Assembly (NCBI RefSeq): GCF_002750855.1
Contig: NZ_NWUC01000001.1
Span: forward strand, 248,001 to 312,000
Source of the DNA: Neopararhizobium haloflavum
Lineage (GTDB): Bacteria; Pseudomonadota; Alphaproteobacteria; Rhizobiales; Rhizobiaceae
DNA: 64,000 nt
Direction: 5' to 3'
Under the pieces are notes generated by a model. It saw nothing but the letters and a program-made list of their open reading frames with translations, was not told the origin of the DNA and searched no databases. Shown here one piece after another: positions 54,716-62,968 of this stretch. The position numbers and the translations under genes were made by a program. How positions within the stretch are numbered: position 1 is the stretch's first letter; every line of letters begins with the position of its first letter.

Positions 54716-55303
54716 TCAGTGCTGATAGTACATCTGGTCGGTGTGCTCCACCATGTTGCGGCACGCATGCTCGCCCGAAAATTGTACCAGATGCTGACGC
54801 GCTCGATTGAGCCTGCTCTTCACCGTGCCCATTGCACAGTCACAGACTTCCGCCGTGTCCTCGTAGCTCATACCGAGCATGACGATGAGGATCAGCACCT
54901 CACGCTGCTCGTAGGGAAGGCGCTGGATGTTTCGGGAAACCTCCTGGCCGCGAATGGTCCATTCCTGTGACGGCGACGCGGTCGGACGCAGCGATGCACA
55001 GTCCGCCGCCGCCGGGCATTCCCGATTGTAAATCTTGATGCGGGTATAAAAGCTGTTCCGCATGATGGTGAACAGCCATGATTTCATGCTGGTGCCGGCG
55101 TGAAACTGATGAATGTTCGCAATGCCTTTTGTCAAAGTCTCCTGTACCAGATCATCCGCATCGCTCGGGTCAGGGCAGAACGTCCGAGCAAAGGCCCTTA
55201 ACGGCGCGATCATATCCGTGATGCCTGACAACTCGGCCCTGAGCCCCGATGCGGTCTCCGCCGCAACGGCTCCCGAATGCACCCTCGGTTGGTTCGCATT
55301 CAA
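54716..55303 (-). CDS. ECF sigma factor, EcfG/ECF15-like general stress sigma
   Basis: A 195-residue sigma factor with region 2 (MIAPLRAFARTFCPDPSDADDLVQETL, then MKSWLFTIMRNSFYTRIK; given as landmarks) and region 4 (LPYEQREVLILIVMLGMSYEDTAEV, GTVKSRLNRAR). The wording of region 2 is that of the EcfG/ECF15 group, which directs the general stress response of alphaproteobacteria under PhyR and NepR. No phyR, nepR or sensor kinase is in the window, so this may be an extra EcfG paralogue. ATG 55303 has GGAGTGCG upstream. A perfect GGAAC-N16-CGTT promoter precedes it, implying autoregulation. Matching promoters precede several nearby genes. Confidence 0.87.
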   Translation of the reverse strand: MNANQPRVHSGAVAAETASGLRAELSGITDMIAPLRAFARTFCPDPSDADDLVQETLTKGIANIHQFHAGTSMKSWLFTIMRNSFYTRIKIYNRECPAAADCASLRPTASPSQEWTIRGQEVSRNIQRLPYEQREVLILIVMLGMSYEDTAEVCDCAMGTVKSRLNRARQHLVQFSGEHACRNMVEHTDQMYYQH

Positions 55304-55349
55304 CATTTTCGCACTCCAATGGCGTGATCGATCCCCAGCACGCAACAGC

Positions 55350-55374
55350 AACGGATGGCGGTAGCAACCGTTCC
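55350..55374 (-). promoter_or_regulatory. EcfG-type promoter in front of the ECF sigma gene (autoregulation)
   Basis: On the minus strand GGAAC (55374-55370) is followed after 16 bases by CGTT (55353-55350), 46 bases before the sigma-factor start codon. It is an exact consensus match. Confidence 0.75.
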
Positions 55375-55500
55375 GGCAATTGAAGTACGAAATCGCGGTT
55401 TTCATGATATTTTTTGTGTATTAACATATGTAATTGACGGAATTGGCAGTCATTTTGAATGATCTACTTTGGTGCGTGTGCGTCGCTGTGCCTGACGTCG

Positions 55501-56361
55501 TCAGCCGCCGACAATGTCGCCGCCATTGGGATGCAGCACCTGGCCGGTAAAATAGGACCCGTCTTCGCAGGCCAGAAACAAAAGCGCTGGAGCAACTTCA
55601 TTCGGTTGCCCCGGCCGGCCCATCGGAGTGTCCGTGCCGAAACTCTCTACCTTTTCGGCCGGAAATGACGCCGGGATCAAAGGCGTCCAGATCGGGCCGG
55701 GTGCGACCCCGTTTACACGGATGCCCTTGGAGGCAAGATTTGCGGAAAGGGCGCGCACGAAGGCGAGCAAGGCCCCCTTTGTCGACGAATAGTCGATCAG
55801 TGTCGGCTGGCCACGATACGCGGTAACCGAAGTGGTGCAGATTATCGACGCGCCTTGCCGCAGATGAGGCAATGCGGCCTGGGTGACGTAAAAACTCCCG
55901 AACACATTGGTGCGAAACGTTCGTGTCAGTTGATCCTCGGTTATGTCTGTCAGATCTTCCTGATAGTGCTGTTCGGCCGCGTTGTTCACCACAACGTCGA
56001 TGCCGCCGAACCGGTCGAGTGCATCGGCGATAAGTTTCTGCGCAATGGATCGATCCGCGACATCTCCCTTGAACGCAAAGCATTTCGCGCCTTCTTCGCG
56101 AAGGCGGTCGAGCGTTTCCTCCGCGTCTTCGGTCTCGTTGTCGTCTCCATACAGAATGGCGACGTTTGCGCCCTCGCGCGCAAACAGAACGGCTGTCGCA
56201 CGTCCAATGCCCGAATCACCGCCCGTGATGATGGCCGTCTTGCCCGACAGCCGTCCTGATCCCGAAAATCGGGGCATGTAGTCTGGTGCGGGGTGCATGG
56301 CATCTTCGCTTCCGGGCTGATGCGTTTTTTCCTGCCTTTCGGGGGGTGAGGTCTTGTTCAT
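55501..56361 (-). CDS. Short-chain dehydrogenase/reductase (YghA-like)
   Basis: A 286-residue NAD(P)-dependent oxidoreductase. A hydrophilic leader of about 40 residues precedes the Rossmann motif AIITGGDSGIGRATAVLFAREG. Then come NNAAEQHYQEDL, the catalytic serine in ICTTSVTAY and YSSTKGALLAF (YxxxK), and the C-terminal CEDGSYFTGQVLHPNGG. This long-leader form is common in stress regulons of Rhizobiales; the substrate is unknown. It starts ten bases after the flavodoxin-like gene on the same strand and so shares its EcfG-type promoter. Confidence 0.88.
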   Translation of the reverse strand: MNKTSPPERQEKTHQPGSEDAMHPAPDYMPRFSGSGRLSGKTAIITGGDSGIGRATAVLFAREGANVAILYGDDNETEDAEETLDRLREEGAKCFAFKGDVADRSIAQKLIADALDRFGGIDVVVNNAAEQHYQEDLTDITEDQLTRTFRTNVFGSFYVTQAALPHLRQGASIICTTSVTAYRGQPTLIDYSSTKGALLAFVRALSANLASKGIRVNGVAPGPIWTPLIPASFPAEKVESFGTDTPMGRPGQPNEVAPALLFLACEDGSYFTGQVLHPNGGDIVGG

Positions 56362-56371
56362 GGGGCGCTCC

Positions 56372-56992
56372 TCAGTTGACGTCCGGATAGGGATTGGCGC
56401 GAAGCAGGCGCGCCAGATGCGCCGCCGAGCGTGCTGCCATCTTCACGGCACCGGCCACTGTGTCCGGTATCTCGTCGAGATCGCGAAAATCGGTGCTGCC
56501 CATGGCATCACCCACCCAGTAGGCGACGGCGTTCGGCGCCAGCGAGAAGCCGACGTCATTGGCTGCCTGATAGATTTCGGCGGAGACATGATGGGCGCCA
56601 TCCTCGTTTCCGACGACGGCAACAATGGCCACTTTCCCGTAGGATGGCATGCGCCCGCCGTCGTCCTTCTCCGAGATGAACGCGTCCATCCGTTCCAGCG
56701 CCCGTTTGATCACGCTGGAGGGCTGGCCCATCCAGACCGGCGTGCCGAAGATGACGATGTCGCAGGACAGCACCTGCGATCGGATCGTCGGCCAGGCGTC
56801 GCCTTCCCCTTCGTCGGACGTGACGCCCGGCCTGATGTCATGGTCGGCCAGCCGCAGCGTACTGCCGCGAACGTCCTGATGGCGCAACTCTTCCAGGAGC
56901 AGGTCGATCATGCGATCGGTCGAGGAGACACCGTCGGCGCTGGATTTCAATGTGCCGTTCAGGGCCAATGCTTTAAGATCGCGCGTCACCAT
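56372..56992 (-). CDS. Flavodoxin-like NAD(P)H-dependent reductase
   Basis: A 206-residue FMN-binding protein of the flavodoxin-like/NADPH-dependent FMN reductase superfamily. It shows the phosphate-binding loop region LNGTLKSSADGVSSTDRMID, the central FGTPVWMGQPSSVIKRALERMDAF and VAIVAVVGNEDGAHHVSAEI. It would reduce quinones or similar acceptors. It is the first gene of a two-gene leftward operon with the SDR, behind an EcfG-type promoter at 57023-57047, so stress expression is likely. Confidence 0.85.
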   Translation of the reverse strand: MVTRDLKALALNGTLKSSADGVSSTDRMIDLLLEELRHQDVRGSTLRLADHDIRPGVTSDEGEGDAWPTIRSQVLSCDIVIFGTPVWMGQPSSVIKRALERMDAFISEKDDGGRMPSYGKVAIVAVVGNEDGAHHVSAEIYQAANDVGFSLAPNAVAYWVGDAMGSTDFRDLDEIPDTVAGAVKMAARSAAHLARLLRANPYPDVN

Positions 56993-57022
56993 CCACCATT
57001 CTCCATCCTGTCTCTGCCGCGA

Positions 57023-57047
57023 AACAGCATGTTAGTCGCATTGTTCC
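57023..57047 (-). promoter_or_regulatory. EcfG-type promoter of the flavodoxin-SDR operon
   Basis: On the minus strand GGAAC (57047-57043) is followed after 16 bases by TGTT (57026-57023), one base off the consensus. It lies 30 bases before the flavodoxin-like start codon and nine bases from the divergent promoter at 57057. Confidence 0.65.
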
Positions 57048-57056
57048 GTCTTTCGC

Positions 57057-57081
57057 GGAACGCTGTAGCCCGGAGCTCGTT
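57057..57081 (+). promoter_or_regulatory. EcfG-type promoter of the small Pro/acid-rich gene
   Basis: On the plus strand GGAAC (57057-57061) is followed after 16 bases by CGTT (57078-57081), an exact consensus match 21 bases before the ATG at 57103. Confidence 0.72.
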
Positions 57082-57102
57082 GAGACGGAGAGCGAGGCCA
57101 AG

Positions 57103-57285
57103 ATGATGACTCAACTCCTTCAGCATTCGCCCGAGCCTGGGCGCCCGCCTGTTCCGCAGCCGGATCCCGAACCGGACCTGCCGCCGGATGACGATCCTGA
57201 GCCCGTCCGTGAACCCGACCCCTGGCCGGATGATTTGCCCTTGCCCAATCCGGACGAGGTCAATCCGCCGGTTCATGTCGCTTAA
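57103..57285 (+). CDS. Small proline- and acid-rich stress-linked protein
   Basis: A 60-residue protein dominated by Pro, Asp and Glu (for example PQPDPEPDLPPDDDPEPV), with almost no hydrophobic core, so it is probably disordered. It has no signal peptide and no recognised family. A GAGG site precedes ATG 57103; the next codon is also ATG. An exact EcfG-type promoter starts 46 bases upstream, which strongly supports a real, stress-induced gene despite its size. The function is unknown. Confidence 0.7.
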   Translation: MMTQLLQHSPEPGRPPVPQPDPEPDLPPDDDPEPVREPDPWPDDLPLPNPDEVNPPVHVA

Positions 57286-57334
57286 GCGTGCATGGCGCGC
57301 CAAGGCGGCGTCGAACGACTTTCTCATCGGATGA

Positions 57335-57359
57335 TAACTGGACAAACAAAGTCCAGTTA
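57335..57359. promoter_or_regulatory. Perfect inverted repeat between the small stress gene and the ABC transporter
   Basis: Nine-base arms TAACTGGAC and GTCCAGTTA enclose AAACAAA. No T-run follows, so it is a weak terminator at best. It may instead be an operator for the ABC exporter gene that starts 88 bases later. Confidence 0.45.
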
Positions 57360-57446
57360 ATCTAAGAGTGCGGCCGTCGCTTCATGCGCCGGCATCACAT
57401 TCTGGATGTTGCTCGCGACGATGCCCACCGATCACCGCGGATAGCC

Positions 57447-59192
57447 ATGCTGAGTTCGTTCTTCTCCTACTATGCCCCGCACAAGCGGCTGTTCTTCGCC
57501 GATTTCGGCAGCGCAGTGCTATCCGGGCTTCTGTCTCTAGGGTTCCCACTGGCGGTGACGGCTTTCGTCGACCACCTGCTTCCGCGTGGGGATTGGGTTC
57601 TCATTCTCCTGTCTGCAGCCGGCCTGTTGGCGATCTATCTCGTCAACACGGGCCTGATGGTGGTCGTCACCTATTGGGGCCACGTCCTCGGGATCGCGAT
57701 CGAGACGGAGATGCGACGGCGCGCCTTCGATCATCTGCAAAAGCTGTCATTCCGGTTCTTCGACGAACAGAAGACCGGCCACCTGATCGCGCGGCTGACC
57801 AAGGACCTGGAGGAGATCGGGGAGGTGGCGCATCACGGGCCGGAAGATCTCTTCGTGGCCGTGATGACGTTCATCGGCGCGCTCATCCTCATGTTCATGG
57901 TGCATCCGCAGCTCGCGCTGATCGCCAGCGCGATCGCGCCGCTGATCATGTGGCTGGTGATCCGCTACGGAGGAGCGATGGCGCGCAACTGGCGCGAACA
58001 ATTCGGCCGGGTCGCAGCATTCAATGCCCGGATCGAGGAGAATGTCGGCGGTGCCCGCGTCGTTCGGGCTTTCGCCAACGAAGATCACGAGCGCGCGCTT
58101 TTTGCCGCCGACAACGACCGCTATCGCATGGTCAAGCATCAGGCCTACCGGATCATGGCCGCGACGCTTGCGATCAACTTTCTCGGGATGCGCGTGGTGC
58201 AGGTGGTGATCCTCATCGCGGGGACGTACTTCGTCACCAACGGCACCCTGACGGTCGGGGGATTTGTCGGCTTCCTGCTCCTGATCAACGTATTCTACCA
58301 GCCACTCGAGAAGATCGCGGCCGTCGTCGAAATCTATCCAAAGGGTATCGCCGGCTATCGGCGCTACCAGGAGCTTCTGGCGACCGAACCCGATATCGTC
58401 GATGCCGAAGACGCGGTGTTGCTCGATGCTTCACGCGGGGCGATCGCGTTCAACGATGTGCAGTTCGGCTATTCGCAGGACCGTCCGGTGATCCGCGGGG
58501 TCAGCCTCAGCGTCTCACCCGGCGAGACCATCGCCTTCGTGGGTCCTTCCGGAGCAGGCAAGACCACGCTTCTGGCGCTGGTTCCCCGCTTCTATGAAGT
58601 GACGGGCGGCCAGATCACCATCGACGGGCACGATATCCGAAACGTCACGATGACGTCGCTGCGCCGCCATATCGGGATCGTCAGCCAGGATGTCTTCCTC
58701 TTTGCCGGCACATTGCGCGAGAATATCGCCTATGGTCGGCTCGATGCCAGCGAAGCGGAAATCCTTGAGGCGGCCAGACGGGCGCGTCTTGAAGAGATGA
58801 TCGACGGTCTTCCCGATGGCCTCGACACCGTGATCGGCGAGCGTGGGGTCAAGCTTTCCGGCGGCCAGAAGCAGCGTGTTGCCATCGCCCGGATCTTCCT
58901 CAAGAACCCGCCGATCCTGATCCTCGACGAGGCAACCTCGGCGCTCGACACGGAAACGGAACGCCAGATCCAGCGCGCGCTGGACGAGTTGTCGAAGGGC
59001 CGTACCGTCCTCGTCATCGCGCACCGCCTCGCCACGATCCGCAACGCCGACCGCATTGCCGTGGTGGTCGACGGACAGGTCGCGGAGATCGGCGATCATG
59101 CCGCGCTCATGGCCGCCGATGGACCGTATCGCCGGCTGAACGCGGCGCAGATTTCTCTCGATGATCATGCCGTGACTGAGGCGGCCGAATAG
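57447..59192 (+). CDS. ABC exporter, fused membrane and ATPase domains (MsbA-like)
   Basis: A 581-residue half-transporter. Six membrane helices fill residues 1 to about 310. The ATPase domain follows, with Walker A GPSGAGKTTLLAL, the signature LSGGQKQRVAIARIF, Walker B ILILDEATSALD and the switch histidine in VLVIAHRLATI, all intact. It should act as a homodimer exporting a lipid, glycolipid or drug-like compound; the substrate is not readable. ATG 57447 is chosen because the membrane domain begins directly after it; a start at 57384 would add 21 residues. It stands alone. Confidence 0.92.
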   Translation: MLSSFFSYYAPHKRLFFADFGSAVLSGLLSLGFPLAVTAFVDHLLPRGDWVLILLSAAGLLAIYLVNTGLMVVVTYWGHVLGIAIETEMRRRAFDHLQKLSFRFFDEQKTGHLIARLTKDLEEIGEVAHHGPEDLFVAVMTFIGALILMFMVHPQLALIASAIAPLIMWLVIRYGGAMARNWREQFGRVAAFNARIEENVGGARVVRAFANEDHERALFAADNDRYRMVKHQAYRIMAATLAINFLGMRVVQVVILIAGTYFVTNGTLTVGGFVGFLLLINVFYQPLEKIAAVVEIYPKGIAGYRRYQELLATEPDIVDAEDAVLLDASRGAIAFNDVQFGYSQDRPVIRGVSLSVSPGETIAFVGPSGAGKTTLLALVPRFYEVTGGQITIDGHDIRNVTMTSLRRHIGIVSQDVFLFAGTLRENIAYGRLDASEAEILEAARRARLEEMIDGLPDGLDTVIGERGVKLSGGQKQRVAIARIFLKNPPILILDEATSALDTETERQIQRALDELSKGRTVLVIAHRLATIRNADRIAVVVDGQVAEIGDHAALMAADGPYRRLNAAQISLDDHAVTEAAE

Positions 59193-59554
59193 CCTCTCAG
59201 CATACGAAACGCCGCGCGGCTTGCCCGACCGAAGCGGGGCGGGGCGATCATTGCCCGGCCTTCGCTGCCGGTGGTGATAGCGGCTGACCCTTGCACAGCA
59301 CAGCCCGATACGATCTGCCCGGCTGCGATTGTCTTGCCGTTGCAAGTGCTTGGTCTACGCGCCACGCGCCGGGATATGCGGAAATATTCATTTCTTTTGT
59401 CGAATGACCAGCCGGTTCAGCCGCCGACTGTGCTGTGTGCGCAACAGTTCAGAAAAATCGATGGCATTTAATATTGGAGTTATGAATGGAAAAACTTATC
59501 GTCTAATCTGAAACATGAGTGGGGCGGGATTCGAAGTTCAGTTCGGGGGTTTCA
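59193..59554. promoter_or_regulatory. AT-rich spacer upstream of the curli genes
   Basis: These 362 bases hold no supported gene. The second half (59380-59520) is strongly AT-rich and is the likely promoter region of csgFG. A 16-codon frame at 59461-59511 has a GGAG-like site within it, but is too short to claim as a gene. A GGGGG ribosome site sits nine bases before csgF. Confidence 0.4.
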
Positions 59555-60019
59555 ATGTTCGGTATTCGTCAAGGCGTACTGTGTCTCAGCGCTGCCTTGC
59601 TGTGCAGTGCTGCAGCAGCCGGCGATCTCGTCTATACGCCGATCAATCCTTCTTTCGGCGGCAGCCCGCTCAATTCCGCCCATCTTCTCGGCACCGCCGC
59701 GGCGCAACGCGAGGCGACGGCGAGCGATGCGGAGATCGACGAAATGCTCGGCGGCGGCGATGAGCCGGGCGAGGACACCGGCAATGCCGACGCCGACCTC
59801 TTCGTGCGGCAGTTGCAGGGGCGGCTGCTCTCGGCGCTGGCGGGCCAGGTGACGGATGCGATCTTCGGCGACAACCCGCAGGACAACGGCGTCGTCACGT
59901 TCGGCGACACCGAGGTGGCGTTCGAGCGCACGCTCGATTCGATCGCGCTCACCATCACCGATTTCACCGACGGCTCGATCACGCGGATTGTCGTGCCGCA
60001 ACTGGTGACCAACGATTGA
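59555..60019 (+). CDS. csgF: Curli assembly protein CsgF
   Basis: A 154-residue secreted protein with a signal peptide (about residues 1-22) followed directly by the CsgF hallmark DLVYTPINPSFGGSPLN. That segment plugs into the CsgG pore in the known system. A charged Asp/Glu/Gly-rich linker and a C-terminal beta domain follow. It chaperones curli subunit nucleation at the outer membrane. I chose ATG 59555 because a signal peptide begins there; the frame from 59519 adds 12 residues. It is 61 bases upstream of csgG in the same direction. Confidence 0.92.
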   Translation: MFGIRQGVLCLSAALLCSAAAAGDLVYTPINPSFGGSPLNSAHLLGTAAAQREATASDAEIDEMLGGGDEPGEDTGNADADLFVRQLQGRLLSALAGQVTDAIFGDNPQDNGVVTFGDTEVAFERTLDSIALTITDFTDGSITRIVVPQLVTND

Positions 60020-60080
60020 TCTTGAAGTCACGGGGCCGGGGGGCGCGGGACTTGGCAGAGAAGATGAGGGCGGGGGCTCG

Positions 60081-61250
60081 ATGGCGGACCACAGTGTAGG
60101 CGTAACCAAATCTCTCCTGGCGGCGGTTCTGGGAGCCATGATGCTCGCCGGCTGCGCGGTGACGCAGGAGACATTCCTCGACAGCCCGCCCGCGGTCGCG
60201 GCCGTCACGCGTCCGAACGACGCGCTGCGCCGGCTGCCGGCGCCGGTCGAGAAGACCGTGGTCGCCGTTTACGAGTATAACGACCTGACCGGCCAGTACC
60301 GTGAGCGCGAGAACGTGCAGACATTGTCGCGTGCCGTGACGCAGGGCGGGGCGCCGATGCTGGTCAAGGCGCTGCAGGACGCCGGCGAGGGGCGCTGGTT
60401 TACCGTGCTGGAGCGTTCCGAACTCGACAATCTGCTGCGCGAGCGCCAGATCCTGACCGAGATGCGCCGCATCTATCGCAACGAACAGCGGATCGACGCT
60501 TCGATCCTGCCGCCGCTGATGCATGCCGGGATCATCATCGAGGGCGGGATCATCGGTTATGACACCAACACGATCACCGGCGGCGCCGGGGCGCGTTTCC
60601 TCGGCATCGGCGGCGACACGAAATATGTCCAGGACACGGTGACGGTGACGCTGCGCGCGGTCTCGACCAAGTCCGGCGAGGTGCTGGCGACGGTGTCGAC
60701 GCGCAAGGCGGTCGCCTCCTACGCGCTCCAGGGCGGGGCCTTCCGCTATCTCAAGCTCGACGAGCTCCTGGAGGCGGAGGCCGGCGTGACCTACAACGAG
60801 CCGAAGCAGATCGCCGTGGAATCGGCCATCGAGGCGGCCGTGCAATCGCTGATCGTGGAGGGCGCCGAACTCGGTATCTGGCAGTTCGCCGACAAGCGGC
60901 TCGGCCAGGACTATGTCACCGCCTACCGGGCGCGCAAATATGACGAGCGCCTGACGCTGGCGGCGCAGACCCGGCCGGCGCCGGCGACCGCCGCGCCGAC
61001 GCAGATCGCCGAGACGACTGGGCTGGCGCCACGACCCGTGCGGGTGCAGACGATCCGCTCGCCGCGCGCGGCAAGCGCGCCGGCTGAACGCCGTGCCGCA
61101 CCGGCGCAGACCGCGCCGCAGGCGCAGCCCGCATCGCCGGCACGGCGCGACCTGCCGCCGGCGCCGGAGGGCGAGGGCGAGACGCTGGGCAGCGCCCCAA
61201 ACGATGCGGCCGAGGAAAAGCCGCGCGACGTGGCATCCGTCGAGGGCTAG
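60081..61250 (+). CDS. csgG: Curli secretion channel lipoprotein CsgG, with C-terminal Ala/Pro-rich extension
   Basis: A 389-residue outer-membrane lipoprotein. The lipobox LAGC places the lipidated cysteine at C25. The CsgG core follows (TVVAVYEYNDLTGQYRERENV, WFTVLERSELDNLLRERQI, GIIIEGGIIGYDTNT), forming the nonameric pore that exports curli subunits. The core ends near residue 290. Residues about 295-389 are an Ala/Pro/Arg-rich low-complexity tail not present in E. coli CsgG (277 residues). The start has a GGCGGGGG site. Its likely client is the curlin-repeat protein at 62969. Confidence 0.93.
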   Translation: MADHSVGVTKSLLAAVLGAMMLAGCAVTQETFLDSPPAVAAVTRPNDALRRLPAPVEKTVVAVYEYNDLTGQYRERENVQTLSRAVTQGGAPMLVKALQDAGEGRWFTVLERSELDNLLRERQILTEMRRIYRNEQRIDASILPPLMHAGIIIEGGIIGYDTNTITGGAGARFLGIGGDTKYVQDTVTVTLRAVSTKSGEVLATVSTRKAVASYALQGGAFRYLKLDELLEAEAGVTYNEPKQIAVESAIEAAVQSLIVEGAELGIWQFADKRLGQDYVTAYRARKYDERLTLAAQTRPAPATAAPTQIAETTGLAPRPVRVQTIRSPRAASAPAERRAAPAQTAPQAQPASPARRDLPPAPEGEGETLGSAPNDAAEEKPRDVASVEG

Positions 61251-61510
61251 GCAGCCGTGACGCTGACAGAAACGGCTCTGCATCCGTGAATGCTGGATCA
61301 TGCGTTTTTCTCCGGCGTTCCCTGCGTGCCACGCGATTGGCGGGAGATGAGCGCTGCTCGCTTGCGTCGGCGGATCTGGCCTTGCCCTTCGCTATGGCTG
61401 CGGGCGTTCGTCTCTGAAATCGCGGTGCAGTTTTAGATCTGCGGTCATCGTTCCTCACCCCCCTCACCAGTAAAATCTAGCACTTAGCTTGCGCTAAGAT
61501 GCTGATTTTA

Positions 61511-61587
61511 CGTCCTCTCCCACAATGGGGAGAGGTGGGGTGTTGCGCTCTCCTCGTGTCACCTCTCCCCCTTCGTGGGAGAGGACG
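61511..61587. repeat. Long imperfect inverted repeat
   Basis: The left arm (61511-61537, starting CGTCCTCTCCCAC) and the right arm (61560-61587, ending GTGGGAGAGGACG) are near-perfect reverse complements of about 27 bases around a 22-base centre. Each arm is itself partly self-complementary. Similar CCTCTCCC palindromes are frequent intergenic repeats in Rhizobiales. Confidence 0.7.
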
Positions 61588-61771
61588 CGATTTCCTGGGC
61601 TTGGGCGCAAGACCAAGTCCTTGGAAATCGCTGGTGAGGGGGTCGCGATGACGCGGCTTCGCCCGTTCGGCTCCCGCACACGCCTTCTGCCCGGCACGGC
61701 CTTGACCGCCCGGTGGATGGAACAGGCAATCTGGATACGGAGCGCGAAGACCGTGCCGTGATACAGATTGG

Positions 61772-62205
61772 ATGGATATGGCGCGGGTTTCGCGCTCCGT
61801 CAGCGTTCTGCGAGGGGTCTCCCCCTCTCCGGGCAGGTCGAAGCTCTCTGCGTCGACCCGGGTTCATGGCGGGTGTCGGCCCGCGAAAACCCGAGCGACT
61901 TGCATGAGCACGCAGTCAAAGCCGGTCATAGTGCCGGCGGGAGCCCTTTTTGCCCGGCTCCGGGCCACAGCCACGTTAGCTGCGACCGGAAGCGCCGGTC
62001 CTTTCCCGCATCCGAACGTCTTGCGAATACTTCCAGCCGGAAAGGACGGGGAGAGTATGCCACGGGCCTGAGAGGTGGGGAAAACGGGGGATGAAAACAG
62101 GCGGCGCGTCTTTCCCCATCGGCTCGGGCGGCTCTGCCGAGGAAGCCTTGCTGCCGGGCGCTTACGGTATGGATTCCTGTGACGAGCACAGGAATGACGG
62201 AGATG
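61772..62205. repeat. Composite intergenic repeat, copy B
   Basis: Diverged match to 12660-13140 in the same orientation, with the same landmarks in the same order (GATATGGCGCGGG, GAAGCTCTCTGCG, GGTCATAGTGCC, GGAAGCGCCG, GAGAGTATGCCACGGG, GGGGAAAA). It ends with the right half of the palindromic pair (CCTGTGACGAGCACAGG). The left half of that pair is missing here, unlike in copy A. Confidence 0.72.
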
Positions 62206-62329
62206 GTGGGGCGGTGGCTTCCCGGCATGCCGGAGGAGGGAACGGTGGTGCAATATCGCAACGGGCTGGCGTCGGCGGATGATGTCGCGGCGCGCGTGAT
62301 ATTTCGGTTTGGGGCCAACTCCCCGCTCG

Positions 62330-62461
62330 TCACCCCTGTGCTTGTCACAGGGGTCCATGCCTCTCCCCCATCGGCTCGGGCGATGCTGCCGAGAAAATCT
62401 TGCTGCCGGGCGGTTGACGGTATGGATTCCTGTGACGAGCACAGGAATGACGGAGGACTGT
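62330..62461. repeat. REP/BIME-like palindromic pair, copy C
   Basis: It matches 13008-13137 over its full length. CCTGTGCTTGTCACAGG on the left and CCTGTGACGAGCACAGG on the right form an inverted pair around a CGGCTCGGGCG-containing spacer of about 85 bases. Together with copies A and B this is the third occurrence of the right arm in the window. Confidence 0.75.
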
Positions 62462-62968
62462 AGGGTCGGTGATGAGGCGGTTTATTCCCGATAACTGAAA
62501 TACCAATCGGTTCGACTTCTGTTGAGAGCGCGTGAAGCGGTCGCTCTACATACGGCAAATGGGTGATATTCGTGTTCAATCTGTATCAAAGCGGGAATAC
62601 CGTGTTCCAAAACCGTCTAGATTTCAGGCGGTAAGGTTAAAAACGCGTTTGGTCCATAATGAGAGTCGATTCTTTTTGACTCTCCCGAAAGTGAACGGTA
62701 ATTTTACCGCGGGTTAAGGGATTATTAACCGAAACGAAGTGGGCAACAACAACGACATCCGTCGTCCTTGGGGGGATTCCGGAAACCCTTCCGCTCGATC
62801 TCTTGCCTGTGGCTGAAAGGCCGCGGCAACGCCATGGCGCGTGAACATGCTGCACCACCGAGCAGCATGGGGGCGAAGCCATGCGCCAAAGCCCGGACCG
62901 CAATCGGCCGCCGTTCAACAGCGTTCCCGGCGATCAAGGTCGGGCGGACAACGGGAAGGTGCGTAACA

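Larger units (their letters stand above)
61251..62968. other. 1.7-kb gene-free, repeat-rich spacer between csgG and the curlin-repeat gene
   Basis: No supported gene lies here. In order it holds a long inverted repeat (61511-61587), copy B of the composite repeat (61772-62205), copy C of the palindromic pair (62330-62461), and an AT-rich stretch (62490-62740). That last stretch has two short inverted repeats: GAGAGTC/GACTCTC at 62661-62684 and GGTTAA/TTAACC at 62712-62730. The AT-rich part probably carries the promoter of the curlin-repeat gene. Confidence 0.6.

Noticed and set aside
62330-62461. Palindromic repeats considered as a CRISPR array
   Set aside because: Only two or three diverged units, not evenly spaced, with conserved rather than unique spacers, and no cas genes.
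61494-62579. Several frames of 60-217 codons downstream of csgG
   Set aside because: They lie inside the composite repeat and palindromic units and change frame between copies.
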